Program-made: the position numbers and the translations under genes
NCBI GenBank assembly: GCA_029204225.1
Contig: CM055107.1
Coordinates: 16,051,309-16,115,308, forward strand
Direction: 5' to 3'
DNA length: 64,000 nt
Source of the DNA: Diphasiastrum complanatum
Taxonomy: Eukaryota > Streptophyta > Lycopodiopsida > Lycopodiales > Lycopodiaceae
Shown: positions 1 to 12,009 of the stretch, piece by piece
Layout: every line of letters begins with the position of its first letter
Position numbering within the stretch: position 1 is the first letter of the stretch
The notes under the pieces: generated by a model
Database searches by the model: none
What the model saw: the letters and a program-made list of their open reading frames with translations, nothing else
What the model was told of the DNA's origin: nothing

Positions 1-930
1 CAATTCTCGGCCCCATCTCTCCATAATAATATTCAAGGGTGATGATAGGAGAATCCTTTTGAGAACCTTTGATCTCAGCCTCATCAAAGATGTATTTTTG
101 ATTCTTATGGAAAATAACATCTCTACTCTCAATTGTAACTGACGTAGAGGGAACATAATTTATGTATGCCTTCTTGTTGGATGAGTATCCAACCATGATC
201 CCTTTGACTGAATTTGGATCATCTCTTTTCCTTGTTTCCAAGGGTACATGAACAAAGCAAGCACATCCAAAAACTCTAAGGTGATCAACCTTAGGTTTCT
301 TCTTAAACAAGACTTCATATGGTGATCTTCCTGCAAGTGCATTGTGAGGTAATCTATTGCACAAATAATTTGCGCAATTAATCGCTTCTCCCCAATATTC
401 AATAGAAAAAAAAGCTTCAACTCAAATTTCTTTAGCACATTTACATAGAGATTGATTTTTTCTTTCAACAACTCTATTTTGAGATGGAGAATAAGCACAA
501 GAAAATTCTCTCTTAATCCCTTCAACCTCACAATAATCATAGAACTTGTTGGAGATGTATTCACATCGTCCATCACATCTCAAAGCTTTAACTTTGAAAG
601 AAAACTGTTTCCCAACATAAGCTTTGAAAACTAGGAAGTGTTCAAACACCATAGCTTTTGAAGAAAGTAGGTACAACCAAGTATATCTTGTAAAATCATC
701 AATGAAGGTAACAAAACAAGTTGCACCACCAATACTTTTTAAGGAAGAAAAATGAACATCCGAGTGAATTAATTCCAAAGGATGAGAAGTCTTAATAGAA
801 GACTTTTGATATGGCTTTCTATGTGATTTTGCAATAGCACAAGCCTCACAAGGCTTGATATCCTTGGAAAGTGATCTTGATAGGCCAATAGCCTTATCAT
901 TCTTGATCATAGAAAGCATAGATTTATAGT
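1..930 (-). pseudogene. Copia-1 integrase core and C-terminal region
   Basis: The minus strand encodes the zinc-finger tail (CEACAIAKSHRKPY) and then the integrase core. First catalytic Asp is in HSDVHF and the Glu in SPSQNRVVERKNQ. The usual DNGGEY second-Asp block reads CDGRCEY, so the Asp is kept but its surroundings have decayed. Past about base 420 the frame changes, then resumes as an integrase C-terminal stretch (for example VIFHKNQKYIFDEAEIKG, read to near base 1). Integrase would join cDNA to host DNA. The frameshift and stops make this copy non-functional. Confidence 0.8.
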
Positions 931-2300
931 TAGGATACCCAACCTTCTATGCCATAACTCCTCCTTAGACATAAGAGCAATTTCACAAAAGTTTGCATTC
1001 TCATAAGAATTTAACTTGAAGATGCCACCATATCTAGATCCATTAGCTAGGATCTCATCATCTTTCTTAATAAAGCAAGTATTGGAATTTAATTTTACAT
1101 CACAACCACAATCAAGCAACTTTCCAACACTTATCAAGTTCTTTGTAAGCTTAGAAACAAAAAGAACATTGGAAAGTGATAGAACTTTAGAAGAAGCAAG
1201 TTTTAATGGAATGTTGTTAATTCCTTCAATAGAGCATTCATGATCATTTGCTGTATAAATAGATCTTTTAAGACCTTTATAAGGTACAATAGAGTCAAAA
1301 GACTCCTTTGAACAATACATATGAGATGAGGCTCCACTATCGATGTACCATGCTCCATCTTTCTTGAAGGGTGTTGAAGAAAAACTTGACACCATGAGGG
1401 ATCCTTCTCCATCACTTGCTATAAAGTCTTCTTCTTTCTCATTAGAGAGATTTGCTTGTTTGAGTTGATTTTTCTTTTTGAAGCAATTAGAGGCATAGTG
1501 TCCCTTTTTGCCACAAAAGAAACACTTGACTTTCTTCTTCTTGGTCTTGGAAGTAGAAGGATGAGTTGAGCCATCCTCTTCACCATCTTTGTCTTTGTCC
1601 TTGACATTTGTCTTTGTTGAAAGCTTGAGAAAACTGGTCCTTGCTCCTCCCTTTATGCTTGTCCTTGACAAAGAGAGCTTTGTCGCTTCCAATATGTTCG
1701 AGTTTGTTCATCCTAGAAAGTTTGTAACTTTGCCTTGCTTCTTCAGAGATGAGAATTCCTTGAAGAGTTTCCAAATCTGGAAACTCCTCCTTTATGGAAA
1801 AGGATTGAACAAGATTATCATAGTCTTCTTTTAAGCTATTAAGAATGACTTGTACTAGCTCATCTTGATTGATTGTGACACCAACACAAGAAAGCTCCTT
1901 ACGAAGATCTTTTACTCTCAGAACACAATTTGATGCACTCTCCTCACTTCTTTGAAGACTTTGAAAAATCTGATTTCTAGGAGTGAGTATTTTAGAAGTG
2001 TTCTTAGCTTCATAGATGGACTTAAGTGCATCCCAAGCTTCTTTAGCAAGATCCTATTTCTCTTAGAATCTCATTAGAGACATCATTTTAATGAAGTGTA
2101 GAGCCATTTTAGCTCTCTTCCTATACTTTGGTATTTTAAGCTGTGCTTAAGGCTCCTCCTCAATACCAAGTACTATATCCATAACATCATGGAGTATAAG
2201 AACTGACTCCATCCTAACCTTCCATATTGAATAATTGGAGGTACTTAGTCTTTCACTTGGTTCTAAGAGATATCCTCTACAGGTGCCATATTGTGAAGAC
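907..2300 (-). pseudogene. Copia-1 gag and aspartic protease
   Basis: At about 1700-2250 a UBN2-type gag is readable on the minus strand (EAWDALKSIYE-like), broken by stops near 2060 and 2150. A CCHC knuckle (CFFCGKKGHYASNC) and the retropepsin motif WYIDSGASSHM follow in the open frame 907-1692, then a GAG-pre-integrase end (ELWHRRLG). Gag packages element RNA; the protease cuts the polyprotein. The piece closely resembles Copia-6 gag (62.2-62.7 kb) and Copia-3 protease (28.2-28.8 kb), so the three are probably one lineage. Confidence 0.8.
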
Positions 2301-3031
2301 TTCTTGTTATTGGACAATTATAGGTTTGAGCTTGTTCCAAACAGACTTGATGTTGCTACTCTCTTTCACTATAGGAATTTTCAAGGGTGTGCTACCAATC
2401 CAATGTGAAAACTTGCAACTGTATTTGAGATAGATCTCAAATATTCCACAAAACAAGATAATCTAGATCAGTCTCTCAAAATGGATTGAGAAACATAGAC
2501 AAGTATTTATTCTACTTTTGGCACGTGTTAGATGCTACAAAAGAAAACACTAATGATTCAAAGAAGGCTCAAAAGTGTTTAGTAACATCAAACTTTGTCT
2601 TGATCTTCAGTTTCTTGTGTTGAATACTCAAAACAATGGATTATGAATCAAACTAAATTGAATCAAATCAAAAAGTGGTCACTCAATTTTTGGACCTCTC
2701 CCTACCCTCTTTAAGAGCTTATAACTCTTGATAGACACATCAGATTGATTTGAGATCAATTGCAATGAAAAGTACATTCATAAGCTTTCTATCAAGCTAT
2801 AACATCAATATTTTTGGACCAATTAGAGGTTTGAAAATGTCTGATTTTCACACGTGCGGAATTCCAAAATTCCGTACAGTGTCAATTTTGATTTGAAAAT
2901 CTAGTTTCTATCCTCTTTGATCCAAACACTTTTCAAGAAAATGTAAAGAAACGTGATAAACAGCTTTTTTGCTTGAATTGGGCTCACAAATTCTTGCACA
3001 ATCAAAGATAATAGCATGCAAAGCTTAATTT

Positions 3032-3044
3032 GGCTCTGTTACCA
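3032..3044 (-). promoter_or_regulatory. Copia-1 primer-binding site
   Basis: On the minus strand this reads TGGTAACAGAGCC, one base from the initiator-Met tRNA primer site TGGTATCAGAGCC common in plant Copia elements. The LTR would begin directly beside it at 3045 (TG on the plus strand). Confidence 0.75.
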
Positions 3045-3660
3045 TGATAAAATTCTAGCAAGCTTACATGTGTGGGGAATGATCCTCAAGTGTGAATGAT
3101 CTTGTTAAGCTTTGTGTTTAGCACATAAATCGATTCTAGAATGGATGCCAAGATCTACTACAAGATTTTATGGCTAAATCACAATCTAGCATGCTAAGAA
3201 TCAAGAATGATTGCTTTGAAAAACAAGAGAGAAGAAGTACAAGAACTTAATGCATTAGCATAAGCCTCTACTTGAGTTAGAGAGAGAAAGAGAGAGGAAA
3301 ATTCAAGCAAATGAAAGTGTAGGTCCAAAATGACATGGAATAGCTTCAAAGCTTGGTTCTTCATAAAAAATTATGAGAGAGTCTACACATATTTATGGAG
3401 TTTGAAGTAGCTCAAGGTAGAACCATCTCCATTCAACTTCCATCCACATCTATAAGTGAAAACTAGAGAATTAGTGACATTTGTCACTTTACATACATGC
3501 ATTTCTACCTACTTTTGCCAAGTGTCAAATTTTCAACTAGAATTGTACAAATCATCATGCATGTGTCCAATTTACTTTGTGCATGCCTTGCATGTCACTA
3601 TGGATCACTTATAATAATTGCATGTGATATGCCACGAGTTTTTACAAGCCTGTTATTGAC
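3045..3660 (-). repeat. Copia-1 5' LTR (outer end approximate)
   Basis: The inner end starts TGATAAAATTC next to the primer-binding site. There is no coding signal. The outer end is placed before the Copia-2 LTR sequence at about 3664 and is a guess, because the partner LTR is outside the window. Confidence 0.5.
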
Positions 3661-3932
3661 ATTTACAAAACTAGTTAACGCTAATCAACTAGTTAGTTAG
3701 TCTCCGTCGTTGCTATTTGTTTCAAGCTGGGCATGAAGCCCGTTGAGCTGCCAGCTGGCAGCGCGAAGGATTTCTCTTCGTTTGTTTCATTCTTTTTGTT
3801 TTGTGGTCCTATAGGTATGTTTACGATTTGCGATTGATTTGCAAATCGTTTGTGCTTCGAGTCAAAGACATGTTGATTGTCGCAAATTGTTCTCGTTCAA
3901 CCTTCGTGTCTTGTTCATGTTGCGACAAAGTT

Positions 3933-5460
3933 TTAGGAGTTCACCATTTCTGAAACTCCCTCTTGAACCTTGCAACTTTGTTTATTTAATCCAATTGCCT
4001 CTCTTTGCTTGGTAAAGAGTGGCTTGTCGAGCGGTTTCGTGAGGAGATCTGCGATCATACTTTCTGATTTTATGAACTGGAACTGGAGCTCTCCTTTCGA
4101 GATCAAATCTCGAATGTGATGGTACTTCAGAAGAATGTGCTTCATCTTTGAATAGAAGACAGGATCCTGGGAAAGATATATGGCACTCTGGGAGTCCATC
4201 ATCATCGTGCTTGGCCCCTTCTATGGTATCTCGATTGCCTCCAACATCATCCGCAGCCACACTACCTCATTCACCACTTTTGAGACTGTGATATACTCAA
4301 CTTTGCAAGAGGATTGAGCTATCAGGGTTTGCTTTTTGCATATCCAGCTGACTACAGCTCTGCACACTATTGTACATCCTCCAGTAATGGACTTGCTGTC
4401 ATCCTTGCTGCTCGCCCAGCTCGCATCCTTTCTCCTCATTTCTAGCTCTCTAGGTTAGTCCAATATTCTGGGTACCCTTTAGATACTGTAGGATTCATTT
4501 GGCCATTTGCCAATGTGCTAGACCCGAATTGGAATAGAATTGGCTCAATGCGTAAACAGAAAAGGCCAGATCCGATCTAGTACAAATTGTCAAGTACATC
4601 AGACTCCCGATTAAGTTTTGGTAGGGTATATCTGTCATCTTTTGTTCTTCCTCTTTTGTTTTTGGGCAATCATGTTTCGTGAGCTTGGCTCCAGCTATCA
4701 TTGGTGTGGCTTTTTCTTTGCAGTCCATCATGTGGTATTGCTTCAGCACTTTTCTGGCGTATTCTGACTGACTCAAGTGCATTTCGTCATTTGTTCGATC
4801 TCTTCTGATCTCCAGCCCTAGGCATTTTGTTGCTTCTCCAAGATCTGTGATTTCGTAGCTTTCAGATATCTGACTCTTCGTGTCTTTGATCAGCATCAAG
4901 GAATTTCCTATCATCAACAAATCATCCATGAAAATGGTCGGTATCACAAAATCCTTTCCTACTCTTTTGATGTATACATTACAATCTGATTGAGTAGGGT
5001 TGAGGTCTAGAGAGTTTAGAAGACCATCAAGCTTTTTGTACCAAGCCCGTGATGTCTGTTTTAGACCGTATATGCATCTCTACAATCGATAGACATATTG
5101 TTTGTTGTCGGGGTCTTTATAGCCTTCAGGTTGCTTCATGAAGATTTACTCCTCTAGATCTCCATGGAGAAAGGCTGTTTTTACGTCTCTCTGGTGAATT
5201 TCCAGCTTGTACTATGTGGCATATGCAAGGAGTAGTCTTATGCTTGTCATCTTCACCATGAGCGAATATGTGTCGAAATAGTAGACACCATATCTCTACA
5301 TGTAGTCCTTTGCGACAAGCCTTGCCTTGTAGCAGCCAATAGTGCCATCTGATTTTAGCTTTCTCTTGTATACCCACTTGCAGTCGACTATTTTCCTGTT
5401 TTTTGGCAGTGGCTCTAATGTCCATGCCTCATTTTGCCTCATCGACTCGATCTCCTCTGA
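3933..5460 (-). pseudogene. Copia-2 reverse transcriptase and RNase H
   Basis: The RT catalytic box reads FMDDLLMIGNS (usual YVDD), followed by ATKCLGLEIRRD, IGSLMYLT and RSDLAFSV, all Copia RT signatures, within 4495-4947. RNase H follows: ITGGCTIVCRAVVSW, LIAQSSCKVEYI, then MMDSQSAIYLSQDPVFYSKMKH to a stop at 3933. The upstream RT part (4950-5460) is broken into short frames. The last codons (EMVNS, stop) already lie in the LTR, as in many Copia elements. Confidence 0.85.
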
Positions 5461-5736
5461 CATTTTCTGCTTCCAGAATTCTCCCTCTGGACTCTTGATA
5501 GCTTCTTGGTATGTTGTTGGCTCTTCTGTGAAGCTACAATACTCAAACTACGTGTCTTCACTCCATTGAAGATTGTCAAAACAGTGGTCTGGAGGTCTTC
5601 TTTGTCTTGTTAACCTTCGAGGTTCATTTCGTTGCTGCTTGAACATTTCTTGTTTGTGGGGTCGATCCTCTGCTTCCTGCTGCTCTGGAATCTGGGGCTC
5701 TGGATTCTGATTTGATGTATGTCCTCGATCTCCCTC

Positions 5737-6640
5737 TTAAATAGGCAGCAGTGTGAAGATCTCATGGCCTCTTTCGTCTTTCAGTCCAGGGAATGTGGAC
5801 TCGTCGAACTTCACATCTCTGCTCGAAACAACCTTCTTCGTGGTTGGATCGTAGACTCTATACACATGTGTTCCGTTCGAGTAGCCGACCATGATTGTTT
5901 GTTCGGATTTGTCATCGAGCTTGTTTCTCTTTTCCTTTGGAATGTGCTTGTATGCTGCACATCCAAACACGCATACGTATGACAGAGCAGGCTTTCTGCC
6001 TGTCCATTTCGTATGGTGTTTTGTTCTCCAGCACTGTCGTTGTAGATTTGTTCTACAGGTGTACAGCTGCAGCTATTGCCTTAGCCCATAATTGATCTGA
6101 CAATTGAGCCTATGCCATCATGCATCTGGCTCCTTCGACCAGCGTTTTGTTTCTTCTTTCTGCCACACCGTTGTATTCTGGTGTGTATGTAGGAGTGGAC
6201 TGGTGTTCGATCCCTTGTTCTTCGCAGAATCTTGAGAATCTTGTGCTTTGTATTCACCTCCATTGTCAGATCTAAGGATTTGTATCTTTTTCGAGGTGTG
6301 TCGCTCTGCGAATGCCACGAACTACTTGAAAGAATCGAATACATCGGATTTCTTCTTCAAGTAGTAGATCGGCTGTAATCATCTATGAACGTTAGAAAAT
6401 ATCTCAAACTTGAGAGTGAATATGTTTTCATCGGTCCACACACATCATAGTGGATGAGCTCAAGAACTTCTTTGGCTCTTCTTCCCTCATGTGTGAATGG
6501 ATTCCGATGTTGCTTGCCTTTTTGACAAGCTTCGCAATACTCAGCCTCTGGCCTTGAAATATTGAGACTTGTGACAATGTCCTTTCTGCTCATGTCATAC
6601 AGGCTCCGCATGTTCAGATGATACATTCTACTATGCCAGA
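5737..6640 (-). pseudogene. Copia-2 integrase
   Basis: The GAG-pre-integrase and zinc finger run through 6357-6626 (CEACQKGKQHRNPF), with the first Asp in LIHYDVCGPM and FLTFIDDYSR after it. The second Asp block LRSDNGGEY is at about 6240-6270. Past it, the Glu region falls in another frame. The C-terminal piece MFGCAAYKHIPKEKRNKLD is at 5737-5970. The frame changes at least three times. Confidence 0.85.
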
Positions 6641-6649
6641 GTTGATCTT

Positions 6650-7060
6650 CGTTTTCTGAAGCATTTCATATGCTTTCAGAGTTGCTGATTATTTTGGCTT
6701 GGTAGAGATTTCCTTCTCTGCATCTGACCGTCAGCAACTTTTTTGTTGTTTTCTCGACCATACGGCAAGTGTTGCCATCGAACAAAACTCGAATGCCTAG
6801 ATCTGCCATCTTGGATACAGATAACAGATCCTTTCTGAGTGAGGGCACATAGAGTGCTCCTGGTAGCTCTGCTTGGCCTGACAGTGTTCGTAGCTATGGA
6901 GAGTCGATGCCTTTGACATTGTGTCTGTTTCCATCGCCTAGAATCACTGCTTTGTCGTTTTTGAGTTCGCGAAAGTTGATCAAGATATTCTTGTTGCATG
7001 TTATGTGAGATGTTGCTCCTGAATCGATGACTACATCGTAGTCGTGTTCAGAGTAGCTTG
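6650..7060 (-). pseudogene. Copia-2 protease region
   Basis: The frames around 7050-6950 encode SGATSHIT-like retropepsin sequence, then KDLLSVSKMADLGIRVLFDG and a GNLYQAK tail before the GAG-pre-integrase. A stop and a frame change separate the active-site half from the C-terminal half. Confidence 0.7.
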
Positions 7061-7956
7061 TCGAAGCTTCATCAAGTATCGTGAAAGCTTCGTCACCTCT
7101 TTCAGCATCTTTTGATGACTCTGCAACATTTGCCTTTTCAGCTTTGTTTTTTTTTTTGGGTTGAATCTGCAGTCATATGCAGAATGCCCTTTCTTATTGC
7201 AGTGCATGCAATGTATTGCTGGATTGAACCAGCATTTGTTGGCCATATGGTCTGGTTTGTGGCAATGATCGTAGGAAGAAGATTGCTGATTCGAGGACTT
7301 TGTCTTCTTGAATCTTGGTTTGTTTTTGTTCTTCTTCCTTCCTTTCGTGAAGAGAGCCTTCTCTTGATCACTGCTTCCCTCTCCTTCGTCTCTCATCAGT
7401 CTCTCATTAGCGACAAGACTGACTTCTTTGTCGAATGTCATATCTAGTAGACTCAATATGAGCATTCCCAGCGGCTGATAGGACGTCGATAGAGATTTCA
7501 TGAAGTACATCAGCTGTTGTATTTCAGGGACTTGGTGCTCCTATCCTGATGTAGCGAGCTGAGTGAAGATCATTCTAATCTTCTCAACATGCTGATCTAA
7601 CTGGTTGCCATCCCACCGTATGGATTGCAGCTAATTGTGGAGGTGCATGACCGAAGCTGCAATCCTCACTTCATACTTCTGCTTTAATCTTTCTCACGCT
7701 GCATGGCTGCATTCACAGTCTTCAATCTGCACGAGTAGATCTTCATTTATGGACGAAACGATGATCGCCATTGTGCGCTCATCCTTTCTGATCCATTCAG
7801 CTCTCCTCGGGTCTCCCTCTGGAGGCTGCACCTCTGAGAGCTCGGTCACCGACCAGATGCCTTCGCCCTTTCAGAGTGTTTTGATTTTGAATTTTCAGAT
7901 TCTGTAATTTGCACCATCAAGACTGATTGCTACTCTGGTCTGGATTGTCGTAGCCA
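7031..7956 (-). pseudogene. Copia-2 gag
   Basis: The ATG at 7956 begins MATTIQTRVAISLDG, typical of Copia gag starts just after the primer site. The gag body has several stops between 7500 and 7950. The open part (7031-7510) carries two zinc-knuckle-like motifs: a decayed YDHCHKPDHMANKC and an intact CMHCNKKGHSAYDC. Nucleocapsid packaging is the family role. Confidence 0.8.
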
Positions 7957-8362
7957 TATTGTGTTGTCTGGAAGAATCACTGTTGGGATATCAGTAGTGA
8001 TAACCTGTATGTCGCGGAAGCTCTTTTTTTCTTTGTGTTTTGTGTTTGTCCTCTATTCTGATTCGCGAACAATTTTCTGTCTTTGAATTTTCTTTTTGTG
8101 CGAAAGCTCTTACGGGATCCCAGACACTCGACTATGCATCACAGAATATATTTTCTTCTAGCAATCAAGAGACACAACACAAGACCAAGAGATACATGAA
8201 ATAGAGTGATTATATTGTCAGTTTGGTTTTAGAGCGAGATCGTCAGTGTCTCGCTCGTTGGCGGATTGACTCTCTACTCTTTCGCTGTGTTCTGCTCGTT
8301 GGCAGACTTTCATGCACAACTATGGTATTTTTTGCTTTCTTACTCTATTCGCTATGTCTCAT

Positions 8363-8577
8363 GTTAATGTGTACATTTCAAGTATGACCATAAATAGCTA
8401 ACAAAGTAGCATCATCCATTAACAATTCTAACAACTTCCTTTAATAGCTTTGCTAGAGTTCTTATATTATGACTTGAAAATCACCAGAGCACACTTTCGC
8501 TACACATTTTCTTTACATAACAATTCACTCCATTTCTTGTACATCTCAGAATCTATGCAATTACATCTTACATACAC
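8363..8577 (+). repeat. Direct repeat C, copy 1
   Basis: A non-coding stretch of about 210 bp (from GTTAATGTGTACATTTCAAG to TCTCAGAATCTATGC) recurs in the same orientation at 18563-18766 with only scattered differences. It lies beside the long inverted repeat described below. The 8580-8990 interval to its right shows no gene. Confidence 0.85.
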
Positions 8578-8992
8578 TGAATGCAGTCAATGTCCTATCT
8601 TGTAAATCTATCCTGCATTAAGATACCTTAATACAAATTTGTTCTTTAGTAGCATAGCATAAAAAATTAATTCTTCAGCTACTTCAACATAATTGGAGGG
8701 GTTGAAGCTTCATTGTGATTTTGGAGCATTTCACTTTGCAAGATTAGGCTGTTTTATAAGGTAAGATATATGACACAGAAACTTTATTTTGAAATGTTGT
8801 CTTCGTTGTTTTGTCAGCATTACGAAAGTTCAGAATTAAAGCAAACGAAAAAACTTTATCGTTGAGATTTTGCTCATTCTATAATTAGGACTGATCTTCT
8901 CACAACCTTTCAAATCAATAGTTCTTCTTGATCAAAATATTCTTCAAATAGCATGCCGTCAAATATCCTTCAGAAAGTAGGGCACACTTTGT

Positions 8993-9255
8993 TAGAAATG
9001 GTGAACTCCTACAACTTTGTCACAGCACGAACAAGACACGAAGGTTGAACGAGAACAATTCGCGATAGTCAACGTGTCTTTGACTCGAAGCACGAACGAT
9101 TCGCGAATCAATCGCGAATTGTAAACACACCTCCAGGACCGCAAAACGAAAAGAACAAAACAAACGAAGAGAAATCCTTCGCGCTGCCAGCTGGCAACTC
9201 AACGGGCTTCATGCCCAGCTGAAACGAATAGCAACAACGAAGACTAAGTTGATTA
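8993..9255 (+). repeat. Solo-like LTR of the Copia-2 family, opposite orientation
   Basis: It starts TGTTAGAAATGGTGAACTCC. It matches the reverse complement of Copia-2's 3' LTR (about 3700-3953) over some 250 bp, including the GCGCTGCCAGCTGGCA block. No pol sequence adjoins it on this strand, so it is a solo or truncated LTR, better preserved at its TGTTAGAA end than the Copia-2 copy. The right edge is uncertain (similarity fades at about 9255-9310). Confidence 0.75.
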
Positions 9256-9525
9256 GCACTACCTAATCTTGTGATTCTACGTTTAGCTATCTTGTAAATC
9301 CTACACAGTTAAACAATCCTCTCTGGATCATAACCATGTAAGAAGAATAAGGAAAAATGAAGAGAGACAGAGAATACAGATATCTGTAAGAAACAGAGAT
9401 CTAATGTGGACAAGGCTAGTGCTAAGAGGTTATTTGTGAGAGGCATAAATTCCTTTCTCTCACGTATCATCAGTCACTCTCTCTTTGTATTGTGCATTGT
9501 TCTTGAAATACAAGCAGTGTGTGTG

Positions 9526-9950
<425 letters not shown>

Positions 9951-11192
9951 CTCTCTATACATCGCTAGAGTTGTCTCTCTAAACCTTCTAGGTCATGAAC
10001 ATTCTGGAAGTTGCCCTTTCAACTGCCCGTCAGCTGCTCGCCGTCGATGAAGGTTTAGGGCACACGTGGCCCAATCAAAACAAGATTCAGTTTTTCTCTA
10101 CAACCTACATTCTCTCTCTCTCTCTCTCATCTCAAATCTCTACTGCATTCTTAAAGTTTTGAAGCCTTGACCATTTTTTGAAAATTCTTACAATACAATG
10201 CAGAGAAATTTTTGCATTCCTTTTATCATTTATACCCAGATAATCTCCCACCGGAATAAGCTGAATTTATTTCTCAGGTCTTGTTTGTGGTAGTCTTTAG
10301 CTCACTTAAACGATATTAATTTTTGCATTAGAGGTGATTTTTTTTTTTAAAGTGAGAATTTTTTTGAGACTTATGTTTTAGTGTCAGAGCACCCCATTGT
10401 GTAAAGTGGCACTCTTGCAATATACTCTATACTTTATGTGAGTGCATCAACCACCTTAATATGATGTACGATTAGCAATGCTATTATTCAAGATATCTTC
10501 CAATACAACATACTGGAATCACTTTTTTGTTAGAGTGTTGCTAAAGCACAATATAATAAGATGACTGGTTCACAAAATTTAAGAAATAACAGAAATATTT
10601 GTATGTAGAAATTTGTCATGTCTTTTGACTAGAAGACAAAAATTACTGCCCAAGATTGATAATCCCAACAAACTATGCTGCTAGGCATATTACATGCTGA
10701 CCATTCTAGAAACGTAGAAACTGTTTCGCAAATTCTTCGAGGTTGATTGTGAATAGAAATGTTTCGAGTTCGCGTTCATTTCTCATCCTTTGTCAAGCAA
10801 AAGGTGCACTTTGTTAGTAGAATTGAGATTTGTTTGATCAGGTGTTCTACACATTTGTTATTGACATTTTCATCTTATGAAAATGTTATGATTTCCATGT
10901 GTTTCTAAGATTTCTAAAGCATTTTTACAAGTTGTTTGCGATTTCAATTCCAAGCTCAATACAAACAAATTGAGCCACTATTCAGCATTTTGAGGCCCAC
11001 TCTAACAAGCGATATTATGCGATCCGGAATTTGTACTTCGGGATATAATATCGCAATTTTTTATCAGAGAGGGATGACTTGCACAGAATTGAATTTTATG
11101 ACCAATGATCCTGGCAAGCAGCTTGGGCACATCTCAGAAACAGGAGTGCGCCTCACTAATGGCCCAATCTCCATTGATACTGTGTTGAAAAT

Positions 11193-11373
<181 letters not shown>

Positions 11374-11595
11374 TTGACACACCAACCATTACAACAACCG
11401 ATTCACAAGTTTGCAATTTGCAACGACTCTAAATTACGTTATTATGCATGCAACTTATTGTGCATCTCAATATTCATTGCGTACTGACAAATAGAAGCTC
11501 ATGGATCTCCAAATTCTGCAACAAACAACTCAACCACCATCTTCCAGCATCGAGGTATTCATGCAAAACTATAATCTGTGTTCTTCAATTCAACA

Positions 11596-12009
11596 TGAAT
11601 CTTGTTCCACCATAAGGAACCTCATAATGACAATGACATTTTTCTTGCAAGACCCCTCGCCTCCACCTTCAAAAAGGCCACAAAGGAGCACATCACACTA
11701 TACAAAATAGCATCATGTGTCGGCAAATTGGTTTACATCAGACAAACTACCGACTTCAATAGGCGTGTGCAAGAACACACTCAAAAGCCACCCAAAAAAA
11801 TGCTTTTACCCAAGACGTATTCTAGTTTTTTTAATGCCTTTCATGTTGACGTACTAGAAATTGTCGAAGATTGTTCGATTGTAGATAGATTAGAGAATTT
11901 TCATATCAAGATGTACAAATCTCAAAACATGAAACTTTGCAACAACTTGGTTGGTCATCCTTCAGGCTCGTGCAAATATTGGTACCTAAAACGACGATCA
12001 TGCATATGA
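11596..12009 (+). CDS. GIY-YIG nuclease-like protein fragment
   Basis: An open frame of 138 codons follows a TGA at 11593-11595. It has no convincing ATG before its domain, so it is an exon or a 5'-truncated fragment. It reads LYKIASCVGKLVYIRQTTDF, then NRRVQEH, matching the GIY..(10-11 residues)..YIG..R..EH core of the GIY-YIG superfamily in the group-I-intron/phage/large-DNA-virus style. The YIG glycine is replaced (YIR). The second half, DRLENFHIKMYKSQN and CNNLVGHPSG, supplies the expected catalytic Glu and the conserved Asn-x2-GG-like turn. These nucleases cut DNA using a Tyr/Arg/Glu centre. Context is non-coding DNA inside the long inverted repeat. Assignment rests on motif spacing only. 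Confidence 0.6.

Larger units (their letters stand above)
1..3660 (-). mobile_element. Copia-1: 5' part of a Ty1/copia retrotransposon, cut by the window edge
   Basis: Read on the minus strand, the order is 5' LTR, primer-binding site, gag, CCHC knuckle, protease, GAG-pre-integrase and integrase, the Ty1/copia order. RT and RNase H would lie beyond base 1. Several frame breaks and stops mark it as inactive. The right boundary (LTR outer end) is uncertain, since no second LTR is in the window. Confidence 0.85.
3664..8130 (-). mobile_element. Copia-2: near full-length but decayed Copia element
   Basis: On the minus strand the order is gag (7956 down), protease, integrase, RT, RNase H, polypurine tract (AAGAGGGAG, about 3954-3963) and a 3' LTR running left from about 3953. 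The internal region is about 4 kb, close to full Copia length, but every domain has stops or frameshifts. The 5' LTR should lie right of 8006; only weak similarity to the left LTR is visible there (CGCGGAAG..TTTTGTG..TCCT), so it is truncated or very diverged. Confidence 0.85.

Noticed and set aside
160-576. 138-codon minus-strand ORF inside Copia-1
   Set aside because: Mostly a shadow in the wrong frame; the integrase reading continues in another phase.
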